From Serendipita indica DSM 11827 (Eukaryota; Basidiomycota; Agaricomycetes; Sebacinales; Serendipitaceae), in NCBI GenBank assembly GCA_910890315.1, contig CAJVGD010000005.1:1-64000 (forward strand): 64,000 nt of DNA. The letters run 5' to 3'. The translations under genes and the position numbers were made by a program. Positions 11,050-21,703 of the stretch are shown in pieces (within the stretch, counting starts at the first letter, position 1; each line of letters opens with the position of its first letter). The notes beneath the pieces are model-generated. The model did no database searches, had not been told where the DNA came from, and worked only from the letters and a program-made list of their open reading frames with translations.

Positions 11050-11104
11050 GTGAGTCCTTATGGCGGCATGCTCCATCAATCAACTGATGAGTATTTTGCT
11101 TCAG
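11050..11104 (+). other. Candidate 3' UTR intron of pheromone gene
   Basis: GTGAGT donor 43 nt after the stop, ACTGATGAG branch-like sequence and TTGCTTCAG acceptor. A GGTGAGT donor at about 33-43 nt after the stop also occurs at the pheromone genes at 18442, 39639 and 42668. Confidence 0.45.
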
Positions 11105-12351
11105 TCTCACTCAACTCAACTCTCCTCGTGTTCTCAAGTTTCTCATTAAGGATGCGATATTTGATGCATTCCTCTGAGAAGCTGAGGAGTAGTTACTATA
11201 CTGGTGTTCGTTACATATTCTCGAAATAAGTTGTTACTACTGCGTTCGAAGTCGAAAATTCCTCTCCGATCGAGTTGTTAGGCCTTGTTGTGTCGTGTCG
11301 TGCCCGAGCCTTCCTGTTTAGTACCCTCGCTAGTAAGTACGCGACAGGGGATTGTGGACTCTGTGTACACAATCCTAGTCATTTCAACTGTGTCATAGAT
11401 ATACTCTTGCGCCGTACCACACCCATCTGTCTAACAAAAATCGTCTCAAGACGGCGAAACCGGATTCAAGCCGACTTACGATGGTAGAAAATACTTGATG
11501 TAGATGCATAGCTATGTGCCTCCTCACCGACCTATCATACAATCTAGAGGTTACAACGGATTATCTCGTTTGACAAGGCTTAATCTTGTACATATTAATA
11601 TTTCCGAGGGCAAGGGCTGATGAATGAAGGTCCACAGATACTTTGATGGAGTACTCGGTGCAGCAATACAAGCACTGTGCCGGCATAATACGATGTTCAA
11701 CCGTGAAATTAGTCATTGTTCCTGTCGCATTTTATACAAGATTGCCTAGATCATCTCGGTCATCTCGACCCCCGCTATCTATTTAATCCTGCCACGGTAT
11801 CTTTGGTTCCTTGGGATCCTCGTCACCGCTCGGATACTGGTGAGGGAAGTGACAGAGGGGGGATAGATTGCGGCGCTACTGAAAGGAGCCTGGATGACGA
11901 GGCTGTTAGAGTTCGGTGTTTGGGTCAAACCTGATCCTGCTGATTCTTCCATATGAATATGCTTCCATAGCTATAGTTGATCCGCCGTGGGCCAATGGCT
12001 CAGAAGAGACCACTCGACGGTTGGATTGCGAGATAATCACCCTATCACAAATTGAATGCAATTAATCTAATCAATTCAAATAATGTGATATAGGTTCGAC
12101 CAAGCGAGGTAATCTACATCTGGCTGGCGCCGGCACCTGCAGACCGTGCCGCAGAGGACAACGATCACCTACTTCTTCCAGTACTTTTGTGATAACTTGT
12201 CCTCTTTCGAATGCAAGTGACTCGGCATCAACGCATGAAAACTCAGCATTCTTTGCCTATACATGCATATCTCGCACCAAGTTCAGTGCTGAATCCACTT
12301 GCGAATCTCTTAAAGCCATATCAATTCAAATAAGCCATCTTCTTTGCAATC
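11105..12351. other. Intergenic within the pheromone region
   Basis: No coding gene supported. Frames of 70-72 codons lack domains. The stretch 11800-11990 (GGGATAGATTG, ACTGAAAGGAGCCTGGATGACGAG) loosely resembles 10330-10420 (GGAATAGATTGGGCGCCACTGAAG), which suggests that promoter-side DNA was duplicated along with the pheromone loci. Confidence 0.4.
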
Positions 12352-12492
12352 ATGGAACTGTTTGCCACCCTTGGACCGCGCACTGAAGAACCAAAAGTCC
12401 CTGAGTATGCTGGAGACGGTGGCAGCGATGGGCCCTGTGTTGTTCGTGAACCATATGTGCATATTTCCGCCGTCAATAGATTTCCGTGTTAG
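12352..12492 (+). pseudogene. Pheromone-precursor copy with lost CaaX box
   Basis: It reads MELFATLGPRTEEPKVPEY, AGDGGSDGP and then CVVR, where the siblings have CVVA and a stop. The frame runs 14 codons further to TAG at 12490-12492. It is also shorter by several residues in the N-terminal block. Without a terminal CaaX, prenylation and export as a pheromone are unlikely. Upstream, TCTTTGCAATC just before the ATG matches the leaders of the sibling genes. It is either a decayed gene or one recruited to make a non-prenylated peptide; decay is more likely. Confidence 0.68.
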
Positions 12493-14237
12493 TAACTCTT
12501 TACGACAGCAGTTTTAGACATCAATCCGACGATTATTCGGCTCAATTTAACTCGATACAAAGATAATCTCCCGTTCAAATTTCTTGCCATTTGTGCCCTC
12601 ATCCTAGGCCTACTCTTGTCGATAGGTGAGGTAGGCACTGGGTGGAAGTGGCCTTGGGCGGGATGGTGGGCCCACGACTCCTGCTCTCACCTACCGAGCA
12701 TTTCCTAGGGCGCAATGTCTGGGTAGAGGATGTTTCAGTCTCTTCTTTGATGCGCCGGCTCTGCTAGTGCGCAATGTTCATCCGTCGTCGCTGTGGCGGA
12801 TCATTTCCTTTGGCTTGCCACCTGCTCTTTGCTCATCTCCTATACGTAGGCTCATTGGCTCAATAAGCGGTTATATTGTCTATCATAGGTAACGCTATCT
12901 GTCCTTCGCCTGCCTCTCCCACCAACCATGATCCGCTTGAGACGGACAATGAATGACAGGAGACGTGAATCCTGTGAAGAAACTAATTCTCAGGGACGGT
13001 ATACTAGTGCATCCATCCCTCAATGTAGACGCTGGCGTGAGATCTCCGAGAAAAGCGGAGATCACGGACAGCGGGCATGATGAAGGCGGAAGAAGGCTTC
13101 AAGGTGTCTGCAATTCCATCCTCCTATGCCCTAGCTGGACTGGTGTAGACGTGCGTACGAAATTGCCGCTCATCGCCTGTTTCCAAAAGTCAGGGAAGCG
13201 TAAAGCTCTGTATGCATATAATAATGTCGTTTAGAAGGAGATGATGAAAAAAAATGAATGAGCGTCTAAATAGATTGCGGATAGAATATCAACCCCAGTA
13301 ATGCCTCGATGCACTGAAATGTTGACGGGGGTGTCCAATGCACTGTGGAAGAATGACTGAACCTCATTGAGCTGCACGCAGTCTACAAGAATGGCGCTCA
13401 AGACTATTTTCCGTCAGTGCAAGCCCAAGGTGGTGGAGAACATAACAGGAGATATGTAAGTTTTCGAGAATTTCTCCTCTCCACGCGCGTCGAAACCGCA
13501 GCCGTGACACTCTTTGTCCATTCTATATCATTTTCACCATCCTTCTCCTCACGGCCTTCGTTGCATCTACCCTCGTAGCAACGGCATTAACACATACTTA
13601 GATTTCCAATCGCTCTTTCCGCGTTCCAACGTTTAATGATGCTATGTAAGACGATATGTACATGAATTAACTAGCAGAGCCTCCTCTACCCTCCCACGTC
13701 GATAACCTCCGTCAATAAACGGGTTTAGACTAGTGAACTCGCTCGCCCCTGCTAAGGATTACTTACTTGGTCCCGCATAGCCGTCGTACAGGTGATTTTT
13801 CACCGTGAACTTCACCAGATATCTTAAGAGGCACTACTGAAGAGGTTCAATGAGTTTGTTGCTGTGGTTAACAAAATCTGGATTCCGCGATCCCTAACTT
13901 GAGTTTTCATCTATTGTCGGGGATTATTTCCATACTCTTCATTGATTCGTTTCATCCAGATTTCAAGCGAGTGCCTAGAAATCAGTCAACTCTAAGGCGT
14001 AAGGTCAAACGAGCTGAACGAAACCGAATCTCTGCCCATTTGGTGCATTTAGTCATTTATTGCATCAATACAAGACGCTACATGGGAAAGTGGCTCGATC
14101 TTGCCAAGGAGTTGTACCTGAGGCTGATGCATGCAATCACAGCATGGCACGTCGCAGAGGTCTGCAATTGGATAACAACGCCTTGGATCTCTCATGGTTC
14201 CTTGTCCACGCTTGAATGGGGTTACATCACCGTTGCC
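12493..14237. other. Intergenic; holds one copy of a 130-bp dispersed repeat
   Basis: No gene is supported. The 93-codon frame at 12953 and the 158-codon frame at 13899 show no domain, and the latter runs across the promoter of the next pheromone gene. A repeat at about 12789-12920 recurs at 15535-15666. Confidence 0.45.
12789..12920 (+). repeat. Dispersed repeat, copy 1
   Basis: About 130 bp sharing CGCTGTGGCGGA, GGCTTGCCACCTGCTCTTT, TAACGCTATCTGTCC and CGCCTGCCTCT with 15535-15666 in the same orientation. Roughly 80-85% alike by eye. No terminal repeats or coding potential. Confidence 0.6.
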
Positions 14238-14245
14238 TATAAAAG
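14238..14245 (+). promoter_or_regulatory. TATA box of pheromone gene 14353
   Basis: TATAAAAG followed by CCC, 115 bp before the ATG. It is the best TATA match among the pheromone promoters of this window. Confidence 0.6.
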
Positions 14246-14352
14246 CCCTGTATACTTTCCATCAACATCGTTCCCTCGTCTCGAGCCCCGCATCCGATCG
14301 CAAGCTATCCAACGTTACAAAGTCTCCATTATCAGTCGTACCCCTTGCAACT

Positions 14353-14466
14353 ATGAACTTCTTCACCACCCTTGATCTTTTCTCTGTGCCGGCCACCGAG
14401 GAAACCAAAGACCTTGAGGACGCCGAGGCCGGTGGAGGAGTGAATAGTGGCTGCGTCGTCGCGTAG
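14353..14466 (+). CDS. Mating pheromone precursor (CVVA)
   Basis: Frame of 37 codons plus TAG: MNFFTTLDLFSVP, ATEETKDLEDAEA, GGGVNSG, then CVVA at the stop. Layout and processing are as for the gene at 10891. The predicted mature peptide is short and Gly-rich with a farnesylated terminal Cys (inference). The start is set by the TTGCAACT leader shared with the 10891 copy and by the TATA box 115 bp upstream. A longer in-frame extension upstream of this ATG is promoter sequence, because the sibling genes lack it. No disruption is seen, so this is one of five copies that look functional. Confidence 0.82.
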   Translation: MNFFTTLDLFSVPATEETKDLEDAEAGGGVNSGCVVA

Positions 14467-15534
14467 TGAAGCACATCGGCCACTTAGTCTCAATGATCTT
14501 CCATGCAGGCAAGCTTTATACACTCGCTCTTGACCATGTGCTGACAGGTAATTTACTTTAGTCTCACATGGCCCAGAAAGTCTTTTATCTTCAGAATTCT
14601 TACAAATAATGTGGGATCTGGTCTACTCTCTGGATATGGCTGGTGGAGAGTACAGTAAGGTCATATACGAGACCTGCTTCACACTAGACTCCATTCTCTC
14701 TATTTATAATTTTTTGTCCAAGTTGGAAATGTTCTTTATCCATAATTTCATCCCTTCTTGACGGCAATCTGTTGGACTCTGTCCCCTTTATTCTCGGTAT
14801 TGCAATCGACAAAGCCATAGTCGCCATGTGCATCTCAGTTCCTCGAATCCGAATGAGACTCAAAGAAGAGGGACTGACTTTTTTATTCGGTCTTGACATG
14901 CCAACAGTTCTGAGAGAATACTGGGACTTCTCATATGAACAGCGAGTGAGCGAGTTTTGCGCACGTTCGAGGGGGTAGAAACGCTGCAGACTGGAGTAGT
15001 GGCCTATAATGTACCTGTTCGGTGCTGCTATTTTGATACCGTATTTTAATGAAGTATCGCGCCATCACGCAATCTAGTGCTCTAAATATCTCTCAGTGCT
15101 GAGGCAGTTTACATATTTATTTTTGCGAAGTTTCCTAGACCAAAACCGCCATCTTGTTCGATTCCCTCACCGACCTATCTGTACCGACCCCTGGAGGTTG
15201 GTTTGTTGTCCGGACCAAGTCTCCGCCATAGCTTCGACATTCATAGCGAGGCCCAAGGCCTCGATCCCGACCTCCACTTCGCAACATTTAGAGTAGACAG
15301 TGTATAAAAGTGGAGAATATCGAAAGGCCAAAAGCTATTATCGAACGAATATACGGTCTAAGATCTTTCCGTCTTGTATCTGGGTTGTAATATTTCAAAG
15401 TAGCATTTTGGCAAGTCATAATGACAGACATTGTAGTCGATTCTAAGATTTCTGAACAACATCAAGTGGGAATAAAAGCAGCATGATCTGATCTCTTTGG
15501 GTACATAAGATATATTCGAACCGTGTGAGTAAAT

Positions 15535-15666
15535 CGCTGTGGCGGAGCCTTACGTTTGGCTTGCCACCTGCTCTTTTCTCGTCTCCTGTACGTAGACTCG
15601 TTGGCACAATAAACATTTCTATTGTCTATCGTGCGTAACGCTATCTGTCCTCCGCCTGCCTCTTGC
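15535..15666 (+). repeat. Dispersed repeat, copy 2
   Basis: Second copy of the repeat at 12789-12920, same strand, with substitutions and small indels spread evenly. The flanks do not match beyond this length. Confidence 0.6.
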
Positions 15667-17485
15667 AGCGCGGAGAGACCTTTGGTCTCCAACTAAGACT
15701 CAATGCAACGTTTAGCCGTGGGAAAATGGAACAAGCCGGATTAGCACCGACTTAGCCTAAGGCCACTAGACTATAGTGTCCCTCTTTCCCTCTAATGCGT
15801 TACACACCCTATGTACCCCCGTTACTCAGGTAATCCAACCTGGTTGGCCGGGTTCGGACCTGTAAGGTGAACCAATCCTTACATTTAAAGACCTCGTTGC
15901 CGTGTTTGCCACTAGTACCTGTGGTACGACAAGACAGTGAAGGTTGAGCCTGAGTTGCCTAGTTTCTTTTTTCCGCTATCCCCTGACTGAGGCGTGAGAT
16001 GCAAATACATACACCTGACGACGGCTGCCTTTAGCCGAGCCGAGCCTGGATGACCAGCTTGACGGGGTGCGGCTACTATTATAATTCTTCATCGCCGAAA
16101 TGCCAAATACGTAACCCCTATGATCCACCTCAGACGGAGGTAGCTTATTAGGACACCAATACATTGAATACTGGGCCGTATTTGTATGAGAACCAATCGA
16201 AAGGGACAATATTCATCGTGCATTCACCCCTCATAAGCGATGATCATCAGTTATGGCAAGTCCGTGTGAAGCGGAGCTCCAAGCGAGTGGCACGGAAGGA
16301 GATAAAACATTCTCTGAGGACATTAAATTTCATCTTGGTCTGATGGGTGTGCACTCACTCGGAATCACACCACCTAGTCCATCCGCATCTTTGCGACCGG
16401 AAACTCGAGCCATCATGACTGGAATCGTGGAGTAGCATGAATGTATTGTATAAAGCTCAAATTTCTCTGTAAAATCGGTATAGCATGACAGGGATGCATA
16501 ACCTCTACATGTGCGCATAGACAGCGACAGGAAATGATACAGTGTCGAATCCATTGAAACACTAAACGTGGAAGATTGCATCCGTCCGATGAACCCGTGA
16601 GAATATGTTCCTCCCCTCAATTTTAAGCCTTGCCTATCGATATGGCTCATAGGACTTGTTTGGGTAGTCCTGGTCTGCAGGGGCAATCCAGGGATTGATG
16701 GAACCGTATACTATAACTTGTCAGTTGACACACTGTTCGAATGCGGAGGGAACGATGGCTTGAATGTTCGACGGGTTGAGCAGAGTGCAAAGTCGAAGCT
16801 GGGCTTCATGAAGTCTCGTCGGGATGAAGGCGGACGCAAATACGATCGCCCGATGAGTCCTTGGGTGGCATATGGCCTCTGTCCGTGGTCGCTTTCGCTG
16901 AACGGTCAACCAGGGGAAGTGGCGAGGATAGCAGACGCATCACGATCATCACAAGTAGCGTATACAACCTTTAATGTGACATAGGTAGCGAATTATATGG
17001 ATTGGAGTACAAACGTACCTCCATTGAGAACATATGACCGCCGAGCATGAGTCGATGACAGCATGGACGACCCAGGCAATGAGAGAACTTGTTAGATATG
17101 ACGTAAAAAATTAATGAGATGATTAAAACGTGCATTTTGGCCTAATAGGAAGAAGTGGTGTAGCACTCTTACTCGTCGCGTCTATGCCTGCGCGCTGCCG
17201 ACGATATCGCCCATGGAGTAAAGTTCTATGGGCTATTAAATCAGTTTTTGTCATTAATTGGCTTCTTCAATGGCCACTTCCCTCATTCTGGTGGTCGCGC
17301 CTCAACTCGCAACTCTAGCACACTCGCAGCTTGAGTAACTCGGCCTTGAAGTACTCTGATATCATTCCTCAGATCCAAAGTGCAATTGGAGCCCCATCAA
17401 CAACCTGTAGATCGCTTGAAGGCAAATCCATGGTCTGGCAAGTGGCGGGTCACTTGTGCCCTTAGGTGGCTGGTAAACCGTTGTT

Positions 17486-17562
17486 ATATTTTCACGAATT
17501 TTCACGAAACTTGCCACGAATTGCCACGAACTGTTGCGGATTATCACGATCTTTCACGAGGT
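17486..17562 (+). repeat. Cluster of CACGAA short repeats
   Basis: TTTTCACGAATTTTCACGAA followed by ACTTGCCACGAATTGCCACG and further CACGA units gives six CACGA words in under 80 bp, spaced about 10-20 bp apart. No coding frame is involved. Confidence 0.6.
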
Positions 17563-17621
17563 TTGAGTAGGCAGCCCGAAGTGCTTGCGCTCTACCCTAC
17601 TCGTCCCAGCACCATTCACAT

Positions 17622-17705
17622 TCAGTATCCGGTTCAGTATCTCTTCAGTATCCCCGGGTACTGAAATTGACATTCAGTCATCGGTTGCTGAAATTCAGTA
17701 TCCTA
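17622..17705 (+). repeat. TTCAGTA repeats and near-palindrome
   Basis: ATTCAGTAT, GTTCAGTAT, CTTCAGTAT and later AATTCAGTAT are repeated. Around 17646-17667 a near-perfect inverted repeat (TTCAGTATCCC then CGGGTACTGAA) could form a hairpin. Confidence 0.6.
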
Positions 17706-18326
17706 CAGAGAATGGGCTTGGCCATCCGTGCTGGGCTACACTTCATACACAAAATAGCGGCAGACACGGAAGTGGTACTGTTTCGGTTAAGTCGCTACCG
17801 TCTTTCCACGCCAATGGGGCAAGGCGACCGAACGAGACCGGCGAGTCTTGACCGACATATGTTCGAGACAACAACTGCCATTAGTGGCCAAATGGATCGT
17901 ATATCCTATTTCTCTGTGAATGGGCCGATGTTTCCGCATTAAAGTCTCCAAGCGGCATAGAACTATGGGGGTGAGAGAAATGCGGTGGATAAAGGCCGTA
18001 TCCAAGCATTTGGCTCTGTTTCAAAGTAAAATGTTGGCGCTGTGGAGTTTAGAATAGAAAATGACAGATCCATGGGCTGCCTAGAGGTCGAGCGGGTCAC
18101 CCGACAGGCTGCCTAGCTAGGCTGGCCTGGGAACATCTATTTCGCCGCTACGTGTACCCAATATCATTCAAGGTTGATACAGGTGCAAGACATATACGTT
18201 CTTATCAAAGGATATCGTCTTTTCATGCATAGACTACCAATGGCATTTAAATTGAGGGGATTTCTCACACATTGTGTCCGTAATTATCACTCGTCCGAAT
18301 TTGGACTAGATCTTTTGGCCGTTCTG

Positions 18327-18334
18327 GATAAAAG
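18327..18334 (+). promoter_or_regulatory. TATA-like box of pheromone gene 18442
   Basis: GATAAAAG followed by CC, about 113 bp before the ATG, matching the element at the sibling pheromone genes. Confidence 0.5.
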
Positions 18335-18441
18335 CCTCCTCATCTCTTCCCCTCACTTACCATCACTCACCTCGAGCCCACTACGAGATCTACTTTCACA
18401 CTCCAAACACGATCAGTCCCTCTCAATCCTTCTTTTGAATC

Positions 18442-18567
18442 ATGGAACTTTTTATCCATCTCAATCCCTTCTCTGTCCAGGCGACCGAGGATGACCAAGA
18501 CCTGGGCGAAGTCACGGACAAGGGGAACAAAGGTGGCGGTCAAAACCAGTACTGTGTCGTTGCATAG
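18442..18567 (+). CDS. Mating pheromone precursor (CVVA), longest copy
   Basis: Frame of 41 codons plus TAG: MELFIHLNPFSVQATEDD, QDLGEVTDKGNK, GGGQNQY, then CVVA at the stop. It is the most divergent of the plus-strand copies and has a Lys-containing stretch (TDKGNK) before the Gly-rich end, so its mature peptide probably differs from the others (inference). A GGTGAGT donor for a candidate 3' UTR intron lies at about 18605, as at 10891, 39639 and 42668. No disruption is seen. Confidence 0.8.
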   Translation: MELFIHLNPFSVQATEDDQDLGEVTDKGNKGGGQNQYCVVA

Positions 18568-19121
18568 AACACGCCCGCTTCCTTTTGCCATCCCTTCCCG
18601 ACGGAGGTGAGTTTATGGTGATAGATCCACATGAATAAACGTATTGGCTTCCTTGGGCGTAGTCGCATTATCGTACGCATCTCCTTTTCGACGTGAGAGA
18701 CAGAGGTTCGACTAAGACTTGGTGCCTCCCGTATCTACGACCGACGCACGATGTTGAGCCGCCCTTCTTTGTATCCTTTTCTTCATTTCTGATTATCTTT
18801 ATGATCAAGATTCAGTTATCCCAGTCGTTGCTCTCCTCTTCTTCGAGTGATGCTTCGCTTCATTGGAAGGTTGGACCACGCGCTGTCGAGTCTGGCACCC
18901 GTCTCTTCCCGATGCCTTTATAGTCCTCGCTATTAACCTCTTTAATGTTTTCACGCGCCTCCTCTTCGACTCTAGTATCTAGAATGTGAGCGCCGTCGTG
19001 GTTATCGTTCCCTTGGAAAGGAGCCTAACATTCCTGCAGGTGCTCAACGAGGACTCACGCTCCGAATAAGAGCAATCAGACATCAGATAAAGCATATCCC
19101 CCATATCTCTCGCCACCAGAG
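18568..19121. other. Intergenic, upstream of the amidohydrolase
   Basis: No gene is seen. The 76-codon frame at 18693 has no domain. The last 60 bp (AGCATATCCCCCATATCTC before the ATG) look like a pyrimidine-rich 5' leader. Confidence 0.4.
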
Positions 19122-21149
19122 ATGCCTTATCCTAGCGCGATCCTGTTCCGACGAGCGAGCGTCATCGACGGCGAGGAAGAGGGAAATTCCCGTTTTAAGG
19201 CGGATGTATTCATCAAAGACGGCATCATCAGTGCAATAACTCATATAACCACGGAAACGCCCGAAGTGGACCTCCGAGGTCAGGATAGTTCTGGAGACGA
19301 TGCGATTCTCGATGTGGATGCAAGTTCTCTTGTTCTATGCCCTGGTTTCATCGACATGCACGCGCATTCCGACTTGCACCTCCTCACCCACCCATCGCAC
19401 GTCCCAAAACTCAGTCAGGGTATCACAACTGAGGTCGTCGGGCAAGACGGAATCTCTTATGCACCTCTCAGTGCTCTGGAATGTGAAGACGCACAGCAGG
19501 ATTCATGGGCGCTGGAGTACGTGCGTCGACAGATTGCCGGATGGAATGGCAACCCAGACACCGCGCCGGCGCATTGGAATGCTGAGCCGGGAACGACCCT
19601 ATTCTCGTGGCGTTCCGTGAGGGAGTATCTCGATACTCTCGACCGCCATATCCCTCCCACGAATGTCGCGTTCCTCGTCCCTCAGGGAAACCTTCGTCTC
19701 CTCACCGTGGGCGCAGATCCTGGTCAAGCGAGTAAAGAGAATGTGGAGCAGATGAAGGTTTTGCTAAAGAGGGGTTGGATGAAGGTGCAGTCGGAATGAG
19801 CAGTGGGCTCACGTACGTCCCCGGGATGTATGCGGACGAGAATGAGCTGGCGGCGCTCTGTCACGTTCTGTCGGATGCAAGCTCTAACAAGGCTTCAAAT
19901 TCATTGGGAGCTTTCACGCCTTTCTATGCTCCTCACCACCGGTCATACGGTCTTAATGTTCTAGGCGCGTACGAGGAGATGTTGAGGATTGGACTGCACA
20001 TGGGATGCCCAATCCATCTCACTCATGCTACGCTCAACTTTCCACCTAACTCTGGGATCGCTCCCTCGTTTCTTGAGTTGGTAGCACGGTGTGTACTCTA
20101 TCCTTCACAAGGGATCGTGGTATTGATTGTCAAATAGATACGAAGAGAAAGGCGTGGATGTATCGCTAGACACGTATCCATACCTTCCCGGATCCACGAC
20201 GCTCGCGGCGATGCTTCCCAGTTGGGCACTCGCTGGTGGTCCAGAGCCAACGCTTCTCCGACTGCAAGGCGTTGCACCAGAGCAGGAAGTCGTTCGTCAT
20301 GGGGCTACCCAGCGACTCTCTGGATTGCAAATCTTGGATTGTATTCGAGAGGATGTCTGCGAACGGGGGAGCGATGGATGCCACGGCTTCACTGTCGACT
20401 GGAGCACCATTGGCATTGCTGGACTCGGAACGACCCAAGGACAAAATAATGCACTTTTATCTACCTTGATCGGAAAACGCATTTCGGAGGCAGCGTCCGG
20501 AATGGATGAAGCACATTCTACTCTGCGGGATCCGTTCCACCTGTTTGTGTACATTCTTGTCGAGGATTTGCTTGCAACGACCATCTTGCAGCATGTTGGC
20601 AACGAGGACAACGTCCGGCAGATCATGCGCCATCATCGACATATGATGGGTACGGATGCTATCTTGACGCCCAAGAAGCCTCATCCTCGCGCGTGGGGAT
20701 CCACTGGACGATACCTCGGGTGGTATGGACGAGACATCTTCTCTACGTCGCCTTCAAATGGACCGGATGGAGCACCAGAAATCCCAGTGGCGGACCGGTA
20801 CCCTGCGCCATTTAGGCGTGAAGCGACACTGGAGGACGTGATCCCGCATCTTACATCCCGGCCCGCTCGACGGCTAGGACTCGTCTTCGACCCGGTCAGC
20901 TACCGTGGGGATACTCCGCGACCACGCGTCCCACGAGGGCTGATCAAGGTTGGGTATGCAGCTGACATTGTTCTCTTCCATCCGGATACCATCAGGGATA
21001 GGGCGACATTCGCAAATCCCAGTGTTCCCTGTGCTGGGATAGAATGGGTCCTGGTCAATGGCAAGGTCGCGGTGGATCGTGGAAGAGTGACGGGTGTCAG
21101 AGGTGGACGCACCATTCGGAGAGACTGCGAGACTGGCCTCGTCTGGTGA
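19122..21149 (+). CDS. N-acyl-D-amino-acid deacylase, one frame break
   Basis: Amidohydrolase-superfamily D-aminoacylase, which hydrolyses N-acyl-D-amino acids. The first frame holds the N-terminal beta domain and the metal site (CPGFIDMHAHSDL, H80 and H82). The second holds LDEGAVGMSSGLTYVPGMYA, and after an intron at 20089-20137 (LVAR joined to YEEKGVDVSLDTYPYLPGST) the third frame holds MMGTDAILTPKKPHPRAWGS and the C-terminal GYAADIVLFHP and EWVLVNGKVAVDRG, all family hallmarks. Between the first two frames, near 19760 (around CTAAAGAGGGGTTGG), one base is in excess and no intron fits. The copy is either newly broken or carries a sequence error. Total length is about 660 residues, longer than bacterial enzymes (about 480-500). 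Confidence 0.82.
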
Positions 21150-21703
21150 GCTACGACCGATGGGCGGGTGGACGTGGCAAACTAAAAGCGTGGTACCCTT
21201 TTCATGTCAAATATACAAACTATTTCAATATTCGGTAAATATGTCCAAACTCTTCGACGATCAAAAGTCTAAACGGTTGGCGACACACAACTTGAGCCTC
21301 GCCTTTACCGGCATATCGCAGCCAACCACCGCGGAAGGGCTCATCTTTCGCTCAAATCTCTAAAAATTGGAACATAGTTTCTATTCAAGCACTCTCGACG
21401 GTCCTTCCACCGCACCGCTTGGATCCAACGTTGTCTCAGTCGCCAAAGGGCCCTCAAAGGATCTAGCTGGGCGTCTATACAAGTTTCAGTCCAGCTCTAA
21501 TCACATTTCTCTTTCAATACTTGCTCGTGCGACGGCTTTCGAAGCACTCAGCGGCCCGAATCAACGGTACATCGTTTGCGGAAAAAATCCCGTAGCAGCG
21601 CCGAGCTGATTGCATACTTTGAACAACTGCACGAATCCAATTTACGTGCATTTCTTTGGTGTAGGAAATAAACCGATTTAGTCCACTCCGCGCTTGGACT
21701 CGA
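21150..21703. other. Intergenic
   Basis: No supported gene. An 80-codon frame at 21367 shows no domain. This is the promoter region of the PNUTS-like gene. Confidence 0.45.

Larger units (their letters stand above)
14467..18326. other. Gene-poor, repeat-containing interval
   Basis: About 3.9 kb with no supportable gene. It holds the second copy of the 130-bp repeat (15535), a block of short CACGAA and TTCAGTA repeats (17480-17710), and a segment at 17740-17860 that resembles the spacers at 40.56-40.68 and 43.55-43.68 kb. A TATA-like TATAAAAG at 15304 is followed about 115 bp later by ATGACAGACATT, but no CaaX frame follows. Confidence 0.45.

Noticed and set aside
13899-14375. 158-codon frame upstream of the pheromone gene at 14353
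   Set aside because: It crosses the TATA box and leader of the pheromone gene and shows no domain.
15304-15480. Possible eighth pheromone gene after a TATAAAAG box
   Set aside because: The frame from ATG 15421 (MTDIVVDSKISE) has no CaaX end and no family block.
18700-18735. tRNA-like GGTTCGACT box
   Set aside because: No acceptor stem, A box or cloverleaf could be built around it.
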